6,141 nt of DNA, from NCBI RefSeq assembly GCF_934372025.1, contig NZ_CAKROJ010000092.1:1-6141 (forward strand), given 5' to 3'. Below the pieces are notes generated by a model that ran no database searches, was not told the DNA's origin, and saw nothing but the letters and a program-made list of their open reading frames with translations. This DNA is from an uncultured Blautia sp. GTDB lineage: Bacteria > Bacillota > Clostridia > Lachnospirales > Lachnospiraceae. Positions within the stretch are counted from its first letter, which is position 1. Each line of letters starts with the position of its first letter. The translations under genes and the position numbers were made by a program. This document shows, piece by piece, positions 1 to 6,141 of the stretch.

Positions 1-1517
1 CCGCAGTATTTCTTGAAACTTTTTCCAAAATAATTACCATCATTGTATCCTACTCTTGAAGAAATGTCCGTAATTTTGAAACGTGCATCCTTCAGAAGCT
101 GCTTGGCTTTTTCCATGCGATATTCTGTTATATACTGATTCAGAGTCTTTCCCGTTTCATTCTTAAAGAATGTGCATACATATGAGGTAGAAAGAAATAC
201 ATGAGTACTGATGTCTTTTACAGAAAGTGTTTCATTCATGTAATTCTTGCCGATGTAATCTTTAATCAGGAAGATTGTAGGATTTTCCGCAGAGAAATTT
301 TCGGCACAGGAAAAATAATCTTCTGTATTATTGACCAGTGTCTGATGAAGTTCTGGAAAAGTAAAACAGTTATCAATAGTTTCTGCAATACTCTCGACAT
401 TTCCGGAGACAGCAATTTTCTGTTGATGGCGGGCATCATCAAGAACAAGGAAAAGCTTGTAATATAAATCTTTTACAGAATTCTGCAGAACCTTATGGTT
501 CTGATAAAAAGTATTATAAAGCTCAGTAAATATTGCGTCGACAGCTGATTTATTTAAATCAGAAAGTGCATCTGCAAATGCAGAAGCAGGAGAATTTGCG
601 AAAATATCGTTCGTTATATCGGAAAGCTCATCAAGACTGCCGGTTGTAAGCAGTGTGTTTTCTGAGAAAAAATAAGAGCTCTGGAGTAAAATAACTGCAG
701 AAGTATAACTCTGATATGCTTTTGAAACACCGGATAAGGAATCACCACGAGCCATGGAATAATGTCCGATTCTGGAAAAATACTGACACATGTAATCATC
801 TACAGCCTTCAGCTGTCTGGGAGTGGGCTCATTTTGTGAAAAGAAAAAATAAACGAGATACTGCATTTTCTTTTCCAGATAAATACATTGCATATGGAAT
901 GGCTCCAGAAATGCCTGCAGTTCCTGGTAGAAATCTGAAATGGAGGGAGTAGATAATTCCGGAAACAGTTTGGTTTTAACAATAAAAGAAGTAAAACATG
1001 TGGAGGAGTTCATTGTGAATCCTAATTCTGAAGCCAGGTCGGATATAGTCTGACTATTATTTCCATATGGCAGGGTAAACTGTAAAGCCAGTCTTGAGGC
1101 TGTTTCCATGGAATGCAGTGTTTCTCCTCGTTTGGAATGAAGTTTCTGTAAATAAAGGTCTCTGGCTTCTTTGATCGTGTTTTCAATCTCAGACAGAGAA
1201 AAAGGTTTTTCGATATAATTAACAGCCTTCAGTTTGATAGCAGCCTTCAGATATTCTTTATCAGAATAGCCGCTCATAAAAATCGGGACTGTATCAGGCA
1301 GAAGTTTTTCCATACGTTCAAGCATGGTTATGCCGTCCATACGAGGCATTCGAACATCACAGAGTACAATTTCAGGTTTATGCAGACGGGCTGTCTCAAG
1401 GCCATGTACACCATCATCTGCCTGCAGGACTTCATCTATGCCAAGAGAATCCCAGTTCAGTGAGGAAATCACACCGGTGCGGGTGAGTTCTTCATCATCT
1501 ACAATCAGTAATTTCAT
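1..1517 (-). CDS. YesN-like response regulator: receiver plus AraC-type DNA-binding domain (C-terminus cut by window edge)
   Basis: An uninterrupted minus-strand frame starts at ATG 1517 and runs off the left edge after 505 codons without a stop. The start has a strong AAGGAG 6 nt upstream. Residues 1-120 are a CheY-like receiver: acidic pair D7/D8, phosphoacceptor D54 in the LCDVRMPRMDG stretch, S82 in MSGYSD, and K104-P105. Residues about 418-505 are an AraC/XylS double helix-turn-helix: first HTH around LSVKDIS...SYVCTFFK, linker YRMEKAKQLL, second HTH ITDISSRVGYNDGNYF then SFKKYC. Families of this type usually end 15-20 residues beyond this point, so little is missing. Residues 130-415 are a poorly conserved middle region, as is usual for YesN-type proteins. 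The protein should be a cytoplasmic transcription activator phosphorylated by a membrane histidine kinase (YesM type), often controlling carbohydrate uptake. No kinase lies in the window. The gene is last of four codirectional genes, 31 nt after the glycerophosphotransferase. The family is certain; the target genes are unknown. Confidence 0.93.
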   Translation of the reverse strand, partial: MKLLIVDDEELTRTGVISSLNWDSLGIDEVLQADDGVHGLETARLHKPEIVLCDVRMPRMDGITMLERMEKLLPDTVPIFMSGYSDKEYLKAAIKLKAVNYIEKPFSLSEIENTIKEARDLYLQKLHSKRGETLHSMETASRLALQFTLPYGNNSQTISDLASELGFTMNSSTCFTSFIVKTKLFPELSTPSISDFYQELQAFLEPFHMQCIYLEKKMQYLVYFFFSQNEPTPRQLKAVDDYMCQYFSRIGHYSMARGDSLSGVSKAYQSYTSAVILLQSSYFFSENTLLTTGSLDELSDITNDIFANSPASAFADALSDLNKSAVDAIFTELYNTFYQNHKVLQNSVKDLYYKLFLVLDDARHQQKIAVSGNVESIAETIDNCFTFPELHQTLVNNTEDYFSCAENFSAENPTIFLIKDYIGKNYMNETLSVKDISTHVFLSTSYVCTFFKNETGKTLNQYITEYRMEKAKQLLKDARFKITDISSRVGYNDGNYFGKSFKKYC

Positions 1518-1523
1518 GTTGTT

Positions 1524-1530
1524 CTCCTTA
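1524..1530 (-). promoter_or_regulatory. Ribosome binding site of the response regulator
   Basis: TAAGGAG on the minus strand lies 6 nt before ATG 1517. It is the best Shine-Dalgarno match of the minus-strand cluster. It fixes the start of the response regulator and suggests this gene is translated independently of the preceding one. Confidence 0.75.
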
Positions 1531-1548
1531 GTGTTGATGAGATTATCA

Positions 1549-2703
1549 TTATGGTTGCTTCAGCATGTTCAGGACTTTATTGCAGATATCTGCTGCACAG
1601 GGTTTCTGAATTTCGTTAAAAAGTCGGTTCACACGGTCACGTTCAGATTTCCAGGAATCATTTTCTGGGCAGAGTGCCTCCAGGAACTGGGCAAAAGTTT
1701 CTGGCTTAGGTCCGGGCGTTACATCGTCATAATCAAAATTCATGCCACGGCCGTCAAGATATTTCTGACGATCATAGGGAAGGAAGATCATAGGCTTGTC
1801 TGTGAGAAGATAATCAATATAAATGCTGGAGTAATCGGTGATCAGACAGTCAAAGATATTCAGAATTCCCGTTACGTCCTCTGCCTCCTGATTTCCGAGA
1901 AAACGAATTCTTTTGCCAAGATAAGGAGCGGCAGACCCCTGTTCGGCAACGTGCGTACGAATAAAGAGAAGCATTTCTTTCTCTTCAAGAAATGCTTCCA
2001 TCTGAGTAAGATCAAATTCTTTAAACGGAAAAAGCTCTACCTGACCATAATCACGGAAGGTCGGTGCGTACAGAACTGTCCGGGTATATGCAGGAAGATC
2101 AGGATAAATGGCATTCAGAATTTTATTACGGTCATTTGTCTGAAACATTCCATCATTTCGCGGCTGTCCCCAGACTTTGATCTTGTCCTTGCTGATTGCA
2201 AAGCTTTCAGCCATAAGAGGAATCAGTTCATGGGAAGTGGTCAGAACACAGGTATAATTTCTGGAAAATATATTTTTAAAGTAGATACGAGCCACCTTCT
2301 TGAGATTGGGATCCAGAAGGGCAATCTTTTTCAGTGGAACACCATGCCAGAGGTTGATAATAAGCCTGTTTTTGTTAAGGTTGGTGCCATAAGCCGGGAG
2401 ACCGGCGGAAGTGAACCATACACCTGCGTTTAATACCCGGCGAATTCCGGAAATGCTTTCAGCTTCAATAAAATACTGCATTCCATATTCTTCAGAAAGT
2501 TTCTGTCGAAGCTCCGGATCATCGATCACGAAAAGAGGAGTGATTTCCGGGAGATTGTCCTTTACATATTCAAAAAGATAGCGGGAATTGTAATTATAAT
2601 GTCTGTTGTCGGTGGAAGAAAAAACCCAGGTAGAGGGATCTGGCCTGATTCGTCCAAAATATTTAAGATAAGCTGTAAACAGCAGGTTTTTGGCTTTTCC
2701 CAT
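1549..2703 (-). CDS. CDP-glycerol (polyol phosphate) glycerophosphotransferase, TagB-like
   Basis: The 384-residue protein has the full set of Glyphos_transf (CDP-glycerol glycerophosphotransferase) motifs: NLWHGVPLKK at 117-126 with catalytic-type H120, WGQPRND at 178-184, YAPTFR at 212-217, RTH at 249-251 with the second conserved H251, and CLITDYSSIYIDY at 286-298 followed by KPMIFLPYD and GRGMNFD. Its length is that of single-domain TagB-like primases, far shorter than TagF polymerases. Family members move glycerol phosphate (or a related polyol phosphate) from a CDP-activated donor to a lipid-linked acceptor at the inner face of the membrane, in teichoic acid synthesis. The acceptor and the exact polyol cannot be read from sequence. 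There is no signal peptide. An AAAGGA sits 10 nt before ATG 2703, and the gene lies 34 nt after the GT2 gene. Small departures are RTHV where the fusion protein upstream has KLHP, and GQPRND for GYPRND. Family call is strong; primase versus polymerase role is inferred from size. Confidence 0.92.
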   Translation of the reverse strand: MGKAKNLLFTAYLKYFGRIRPDPSTWVFSSTDNRHYNYNSRYLFEYVKDNLPEITPLFVIDDPELRQKLSEEYGMQYFIEAESISGIRRVLNAGVWFTSAGLPAYGTNLNKNRLIINLWHGVPLKKIALLDPNLKKVARIYFKNIFSRNYTCVLTTSHELIPLMAESFAISKDKIKVWGQPRNDGMFQTNDRNKILNAIYPDLPAYTRTVLYAPTFRDYGQVELFPFKEFDLTQMEAFLEEKEMLLFIRTHVAEQGSAAPYLGKRIRFLGNQEAEDVTGILNIFDCLITDYSSIYIDYLLTDKPMIFLPYDRQKYLDGRGMNFDYDDVTPGPKPETFAQFLEALCPENDSWKSERDRVNRLFNEIQKPCAADICNKVLNMLKQP

Positions 2704-2737
2704 TGTTAAGGTGTCCTTTCAGTAAAATAATGCAGTA

Positions 2738-3487
2738 TCAGCGGTATTTCCAGAATCCGTGAATGGCATAGGAAATAAAAAACAGAGAACATTGCAGATG
2801 ATTGTATCCCATATAGCGATATACTTTGTAAGTCATAACGGCTGACTTTTTTTTGTTTCCGGATTTGCTGCCTTTGCTCATACGATATTTGAGGAGTGGT
2901 CGGTTAATGCCGACAGCAGGACCATATTTGCGAAGTATTTTCAGCCAGGTGAGATAATCTTCGTGGCTGTCATCATGTTCCATAGGAAATTCAGCAGCAA
3001 TGTTTCTGGCAAGGAGAACAGAAGAGCAGTTGATACTGTTGTGTTTCAGCAGTTCTCTGTAAGAAACAATTTCTTTTATCGGAATATATTTACCGGTAGG
3101 AGTCCCGTCTGGATTCATCAGCTCTCTTCCGCTGGAACAGAGAATACGGCCAGTCTTTTGCAGAGCCTCCAGCTGTATTTCAAGCTTGTCATCTTCCCAC
3201 CAGTCATCTGCATCAAGATATGCAATATATTGTCCGCACGCCGTCTGTACACCGCGGTTTCGTGACGCTGCAGCTCCGATATTATGCTGGTTTTTCAAAT
3301 AATAAAAATTGGGTCGATTCTGGTAAGCAGACAATATTTCTGCTGTCTGATCGGTAGAACCGTCATCAATTACCAGAAGCTCCAGAGAAACATTCTGGCG
3401 AAAAACGGATTCGACAGCCTGTGCGATAGTAGCGGCACCATTATAGACAGGCATGACGACCGAGACCAGAGGTTTTGGTGTTGTCAT
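2738..3487 (-). CDS. Family 2 glycosyltransferase (GT-A fold)
   Basis: The 249-residue protein opens with VSVVMPVYNGAATIAQAVESV (residues 8-28), the standard GT2 nucleotide-binding start. It continues with LLVIDDGSTDQT (38-48, D41/D42), NIGAAASRNRG (69-79) and the metal-binding LDADD (91-95, DXD at 92-94). HEDYLTW at 175-181 fits the catalytic-base region. These enzymes transfer a sugar from a nucleotide-sugar donor with inversion; donor and acceptor are unknown here. The C-terminal stretch after about 215 is basic then aromatic/hydrophobic (KKKS, LFFISYAIHGFWKYR) and may bind the membrane surface; there is no clear transmembrane anchor. ATG 3487 has AAAGGA 7 nt upstream, and that site begins in the last base of the preceding gene's TGA stop (gap 12 nt), which favours translational coupling. 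The likely role is adding a sugar to the same surface polymer handled by its two glycerophosphotransferase neighbours. Confidence 0.93.
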   Translation of the reverse strand: MTTPKPLVSVVMPVYNGAATIAQAVESVFRQNVSLELLVIDDGSTDQTAEILSAYQNRPNFYYLKNQHNIGAAASRNRGVQTACGQYIAYLDADDWWEDDKLEIQLEALQKTGRILCSSGRELMNPDGTPTGKYIPIKEIVSYRELLKHNSINCSSVLLARNIAAEFPMEHDDSHEDYLTWLKILRKYGPAVGINRPLLKYRMSKGSKSGNKKKSAVMTYKVYRYMGYNHLQCSLFFISYAIHGFWKYR

Positions 3488-3494
3488 AAAAAAG

Positions 3495-3500
3495 TCCTTT
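3495..3500 (-). promoter_or_regulatory. Ribosome binding site of the GT2 gene, overlapping the upstream stop codon
   Basis: AAAGGA on the minus strand lies 7 nt before ATG 3487. Its first A is the last base of the TGA stop (3502-3500) of the fusion enzyme gene. Termination and re-initiation at this point would keep the two proteins in proportion; that coupling is inferred from geometry only. Confidence 0.65.
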
Positions 3501-5914
3501 CAGTTTCGAGATGAAGTAAGTATATCATTTGCAATCAACGCTTCTGTCTGAGCGGCAGAAGTCCGGTTGATAGATGCAGAATCAATATTTAATGGTGAAA
3601 CCTTACCTTCAGCAAAAAGGTTCATGCCATGAAGAAGTCCTTCCTGAGAATCTTCAAGCAGAAGTCCATTATATTCTTTCAGAAAACTATGACATCCGCT
3701 GACATCACAGGCCATGACCGGAATTCCGAGAGTCGCTGCTTCCATGAGAACGATACCCTGTCCTTCATAATAAGAAGACAGTAGAAAAAGATCACATTGT
3801 CGAAGGATTGGCATAGGATTGGTGACAGCACGGATCAGAATGATATGGTCAGCTGACTCAAGTGCTTTTGCATGGGCAAGTGTATCATTATAAAGATTGC
3901 CGACACCACCAATGATGATCAGCCAGGTGGAGGGATGTTCTTTCCAGTAGTGATTGAAGGCATCTAGCAGTCGTTTATGTCCTTTTTCAGGAGAAAAACG
4001 TCCGATGCTGATAAATTTCTGATCATCAGAACTGAGAACGGATTGAAGTTCTTCTATTGTAATATTGGAAAGCGTATCTTTGTTAAAACTGACAGGGGCA
4101 AGACTACGCTCCAGTACATTTTTGTAATCATGACAGTTGTGTATGACACTGATCCTGGAAATATCTGCATCAAACTCCTGTACAACCGGCTGAATAAGAT
4201 CTTCACTTACTGGGATAATGTGGTCGTAGTTACGGTATGCATCCTTCAGAAGAAATGGATTCATATTTCTCTTCATATGGACTTCTCTGGCCATATCATT
4301 ATGGATCCATATGCTTTTGGGACAAGGTGCTTTTTCAAGAAGAGCTGTTGTGTAAGCTTCATATCCATTATAATGGATCACACTGGAAAAAACAGTACTG
4401 CCGAAGTGTTTTTTCCATTCACGTTTGTAGGCAGTATCAAGGCGGCGTTTTGACCAGGAACCATCATGACCTTTCAGTTTCATTATCTGAGCAACCATGG
4501 TCAGAAGATCCATGTTCATTTCACTGGCCAGTGGCAGGATGCCGACACCTTCCGGAAGACGTTCTAATCTTTCAGGATGTTCTTTAACATACAGAGAACG
4601 GAAGGAAATAAAATAATTATAACGGGTGAGATCTAACTCATGGAGCAATGAGCAGAGTACGGTCGTGATTCCGTTTAAGTCCAGATCTCCGGCATAGATC
4701 AAAATATTGTGTTTGCCGTTGCCGTTATAGAGCTGTTTTTGGCAGATGTTTTCATGGAGGAAAACCTGACGGCAGATTTTTTCTGCTCCATGTCCATCTT
4801 CATAGCTGGCATATTTCTGCATAAAAGCTTCGTCCGGGGTACCGCTTTTGCGATGGGCAAAAGGGATGACCTCTGCTGCATTTTCTGTATAATCAAAAGG
4901 ATAGGAATCAATCTCTTCGTACATACCACGAGAACTTTCGTATTCTTTGCGGTCATAGGCAAAAAGAATGACTTTTCTTCCGGAGTTTGCAAAATCATAA
5001 AAAACGCTGGAATAGTCGGTGATCAGTGTATCACAGACACTTAATCCCTCATAAGTATCCCATGTGGAAGGAAATGGCTGAATATGCTGATAACCGGAAA
5101 AATCCCCCATTCCATGAAGAAACGGGTGGAGCTTGATAAGGAGAATCTCATCTTCATTCAGCTGAGAATCCCACAATTCAAGATTCTGTCGGAGTGTCTG
5201 CATATAATTCTGATTTTCCAGGTTATTAAAATTACCTCGGAAGGTTGGCAGATAGGCAAGAAGCTTTTTACCATCAAATCCGGCCTGCATTTTTAATCCA
5301 GTATCAGTCTCCTGACGGAAGATATCATTGCGGGGATAGCCTTCATGCAGAACCGTGCCTCGATACAGACTGTCCAGCATATAGGCTCCGGACATTTTTT
5401 CTTCCATAAAGCGGTTTGGGAATACCAGATAGTCAGAATCGAGAAGATTGCGAAGTACATTTCCCATTGTGACCATCTCCGGTCGATTATCGCGCCCCAT
5501 TTTTTTCAGTGGGGTTCCGTGCCAGGTATTCAGATAAATCTGTCCTTCTTTTTTGACAAAACGTCCCGGGAAAGAAGAATCATTCACAAGATAGCCGGCG
5601 CGGCTGAGTGCTCTGTAATAAGCAACAGAACCGGTACGTACAAAATGTACTCCGGTGATGGAATTCTTGTGAAGCTTCTCACGGATCTCCTGTTCAACAC
5701 TTTTGTGAACAGAGAGAACGAGAGTGAATTTGTGATAGGGTTCTTTGCAGAGTTCTTTTAATAAGGAAAGAATATTACTTTCCAGAGCCTTGCCACTTCT
5801 GGATTCCAGCAGGATCATACGGGGATCCAGGCCGTTCTTTTCATAAAATGTATTGTAAAAAGGATACCAGCTGCCGTTTCGCAGTTTCTTTTTTACTTTG
5901 CCAAGAAAGCTCAT
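3500..5914 (-). CDS. Two-domain enzyme: N-terminal glycerophosphotransferase (Glyphos_transf) fused to C-terminal GT4 glycosyltransferase
   Basis: The protein has 804 residues from ATG 5914 (811 from the in-frame ATG 5935; numbers below use the longer form). Residues about 35-395 form a Glyphos_transf domain: LNTWHGTPLKKMG (135-147, H139), EGYPRND (198-204), YLPTFRGN (228-235), KLHP (268-271, H270), CDTLITDYSSVFYDF (301-315) and RKVILFAYDRKEY. After a short linker (about 396-408), residues 409-800 form a GT-B enzyme of family 4: LDLNGITTVL (418-427), IHNDMAR, FISIGRFSPEKGHKRLL (641-657), and EGQGIVLME (724-732) with the E-x7-E donor-binding pair, then GIPVMACDVSG. Both active sites look intact. 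It should transfer a polyol phosphate and a sugar during surface glycopolymer synthesis at the cytoplasmic membrane face; substrates are unknown. ATG 5914 is preferred because a start site predicted near 5945 leaves only about 10 nt before ATG 5935, which lacks a ribosome binding site, while GGAAGGG precedes 5914. It is the first gene of the operon. Confidence 0.93.
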   Translation of the reverse strand: MSFLGKVKKKLRNGSWYPFYNTFYEKNGLDPRMILLESRSGKALESNILSLLKELCKEPYHKFTLVLSVHKSVEQEIREKLHKNSITGVHFVRTGSVAYYRALSRAGYLVNDSSFPGRFVKKEGQIYLNTWHGTPLKKMGRDNRPEMVTMGNVLRNLLDSDYLVFPNRFMEEKMSGAYMLDSLYRGTVLHEGYPRNDIFRQETDTGLKMQAGFDGKKLLAYLPTFRGNFNNLENQNYMQTLRQNLELWDSQLNEDEILLIKLHPFLHGMGDFSGYQHIQPFPSTWDTYEGLSVCDTLITDYSSVFYDFANSGRKVILFAYDRKEYESSRGMYEEIDSYPFDYTENAAEVIPFAHRKSGTPDEAFMQKYASYEDGHGAEKICRQVFLHENICQKQLYNGNGKHNILIYAGDLDLNGITTVLCSLLHELDLTRYNYFISFRSLYVKEHPERLERLPEGVGILPLASEMNMDLLTMVAQIMKLKGHDGSWSKRRLDTAYKREWKKHFGSTVFSSVIHYNGYEAYTTALLEKAPCPKSIWIHNDMAREVHMKRNMNPFLLKDAYRNYDHIIPVSEDLIQPVVQEFDADISRISVIHNCHDYKNVLERSLAPVSFNKDTLSNITIEELQSVLSSDDQKFISIGRFSPEKGHKRLLDAFNHYWKEHPSTWLIIIGGVGNLYNDTLAHAKALESADHIILIRAVTNPMPILRQCDLFLLSSYYEGQGIVLMEAATLGIPVMACDVSGCHSFLKEYNGLLLEDSQEGLLHGMNLFAEGKVSPLNIDSASINRTSAAQTEALIANDILTSSRN

Positions 5915-5926
5915 TTTGTACGAATT

Positions 5927-5933
5927 CCCTTCC
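5927..5933 (-). promoter_or_regulatory. Likely ribosome binding site deciding the start at 5914
   Basis: GGAAGGG on the minus strand ends 12 nt before ATG 5914, somewhat far but usable. The upstream in-frame ATG at 5935 is preceded only by A/T-rich sequence with no purine-rich match. Together with the short distance from the predicted promoter, this favours the shorter protein. Confidence 0.5.
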
Positions 5934-5951
5934 ATAATAAATATATAGATA

Positions 5952-5980
5952 AATATAACAAATGCAAAAACTCATGTCAA
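5952..5980 (-). promoter_or_regulatory. Sigma-A promoter of the surface-polymer operon
   Basis: On the minus strand a perfect -35 TTGACA (5980-5975) is followed by a 17-nt spacer and -10 TATATT (5957-5952), with TG at the extended -10 position. Transcription would start near 5945, leaving a leader of about 30 nt to ATG 5914. This is the strongest promoter match noticed in the window and is placed to drive the whole minus-strand cluster. Confidence 0.75.
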
Positions 5981-5994
5981 TGTCAGGGAAGAGT

Positions 5995-6028
5995 GGAAAA
6001 TATTTTACCCCGATTCGAAATATTTTCC
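5995..6028. repeat. Perfect 11-bp inverted repeat, candidate paired operator between divergent promoters
   Basis: GGAAAATATTT (5995-6005) and AAATATTTTCC (6018-6028) are exact reverse complements, separated by 12 nt. Each arm contains a palindrome (AAAATATTTT at 5997-6006; AAATATTT at 6018-6025), and the palindrome centres are 20 bp apart, about two helical turns. The element lies 14 nt upstream of the minus-strand -35 and 4 nt upstream of the plus-strand -35. That placement suits a dimeric regulator acting on both promoters, or an AT-rich UP element. The arms are too A/T-rich and lack a U-run placement typical of a terminator. The regulator is unknown. Confidence 0.5.
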
Positions 6029-6032
6029 TGTT

Positions 6033-6059
6033 TTGAAAAAAAAACAATGTTGTTATAAT
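6033..6059 (+). promoter_or_regulatory. Promoter of the divergent sugar ABC transporter gene
   Basis: A perfect -10 TATAAT (6054-6059) is preceded by TG one base before it (TGTTATAAT), an extended -10. A -35-like TTGAAA lies at 6033-6038 with a short 15-nt spacer. A run of nine A residues (6036-6044) covers the end of the -35 and the start of the spacer. The start site would be near 6066, giving a leader of about 27 nt. Confidence 0.65.
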
Positions 6060-6077
6060 AATATCAGATTTAAGAAA

Positions 6078-6084
6078 AGGGAGG
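6078..6084 (+). promoter_or_regulatory. Ribosome binding site fixing the GTG start of the ABC ATPase
   Basis: AGGGAGG lies 8 nt before GTG 6093, an almost ideal Shine-Dalgarno and spacing. No ATG in the same frame is better placed, so the GTG is taken as the start. Confidence 0.75.
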
Positions 6085-6092
6085 AAAGAGCC

Positions 6093-6141
6093 GTGTCTGA
6101 ATATGTTCTTGAACTTAAAGGCATAACAAAGATTTTCCCGG
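6093..6141 (+). CDS. Sugar ABC transporter ATP-binding protein, N-terminal 16 residues only
   Basis: From GTG 6093 the frame reads (M)SEYVLELKGITKIFP and the next codon begins with G. This matches the opening of the MglA/RbsA/XylG class of double-domain sugar ABC ATPases, in which E-x-L-x-x-I-T-K-x-F-P-G precedes the Walker A region. Such proteins power uptake of monosaccharides such as ribose, galactose or xylose, with a periplasm-type binding lipoprotein and a permease usually encoded next door. Walker motifs lie beyond the window, so the family call rests on a short but characteristic stretch, the strong ribosome binding site and the promoter upstream. Substrate cannot be assigned. It is transcribed divergently from the surface-polymer operon. 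Confidence 0.75.
   Translation, partial: MSEYVLELKGITKIFP

Noticed and set aside
802..1250. Repeated CAGCCTTCAG copies (802-812, 1222-1232, 1241-1250)
   Set aside because: On the coding strand these encode LKA in the response regulator, two of them in the normal receiver helix YLKAAIKLKAV. They reflect shared codons rather than a DNA element.
1518..1548. Possible terminator between the TagB-like gene and the response regulator
   Set aside because: Only a 4-bp TGAT/ATCA pairing without a GC stem or U-run is present, so it is not a terminator.
1530..1600. Possible promoter for the response regulator (GATAAT-like hexamer at the end of the TagB-like gene)
   Set aside because: No acceptable -35 hexamer lies 16-18 nt upstream, and the hexamer overlaps the stop codon region in A/T-rich sequence.
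1324..2433. A 369-codon open frame on the plus strand
   Set aside because: It runs antisense across the end of the response regulator gene and most of the TagB-like gene, both with clear family motifs. Its translation is rich in C, S and R with no recognisable domain and it has no ribosome binding site of note.
3977..5761. Several plus-strand open frames of 70-158 codons
   Set aside because: All lie antisense to the fusion enzyme gene, overlap one another, and show no motif. They are by-products of codon bias on the opposite strand.
1..6141. CRISPR arrays, tRNA/rRNA genes, insertion sequences, attachment sites
   Set aside because: The window is almost fully coding in one direction, and no regularly spaced repeats, RNA gene signatures, transposase motifs or flanking duplications were found.

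Overview
The window looks like chromosomal DNA of a low- to moderate-GC Gram-positive anaerobe of the class Clostridia, most likely Lachnospiraceae. This is inferred from AT-rich codon use, strong AGGAG-type ribosome binding sites, CDP-glycerol glycerophosphotransferase-family enzymes, a YesN-like AraC-type response regulator, and a sugar ABC ATPase N-terminus of the style common in that family. No genus can be fixed from the sequence alone.

Layout: almost all of the window (about 1-5914) is one minus-strand gene cluster, read from right to left. A well-formed sigma-A-type promoter at 5952-5980 starts it. In transcription order the genes are: (1) a large two-domain enzyme with an N-terminal glycerophosphotransferase (Glyphos_transf) domain fused to a C-terminal GT4-type glycosyltransferase; (2) a GT2 glycosyltransferase; (3) a stand-alone TagB-size glycerophosphotransferase; (4) a response regulator with an AraC-type DNA-binding domain, cut off by the left window edge only a little before its expected C-terminus. 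Gaps are 12, 34 and 31 nt, with no visible terminator and no convincing internal promoter, so the four genes look like one operon.

At the right end a 157-nt intergenic region carries two divergent promoters. Between them lies a perfect 11-bp inverted repeat made of two AAATATTT palindromes whose centres are 20 bp apart. On the plus strand the first 16 codons of a sugar ABC transporter ATPase begin with GTG.

How it fits together: genes 1-3 supply enzyme types used to build a phosphate-containing, teichoic-acid-like cell-surface glycopolymer on the cytoplasmic face of the membrane (polyol-phosphate transfer plus sugar transfer). The cytidylyltransferase, lipid-linked initiating enzyme and polymer exporter are not in the window. 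The linked response regulator and the divergent sugar-uptake gene raise the possibility that surface-polymer synthesis is tied to sugar sensing, but this is inference. The least ordinary points are the Glyphos-GT4 fusion, a two-component regulator at the end of a surface-polymer operon, and the structured divergent promoter region. No CRISPR array, transposon, tRNA or rRNA was seen.
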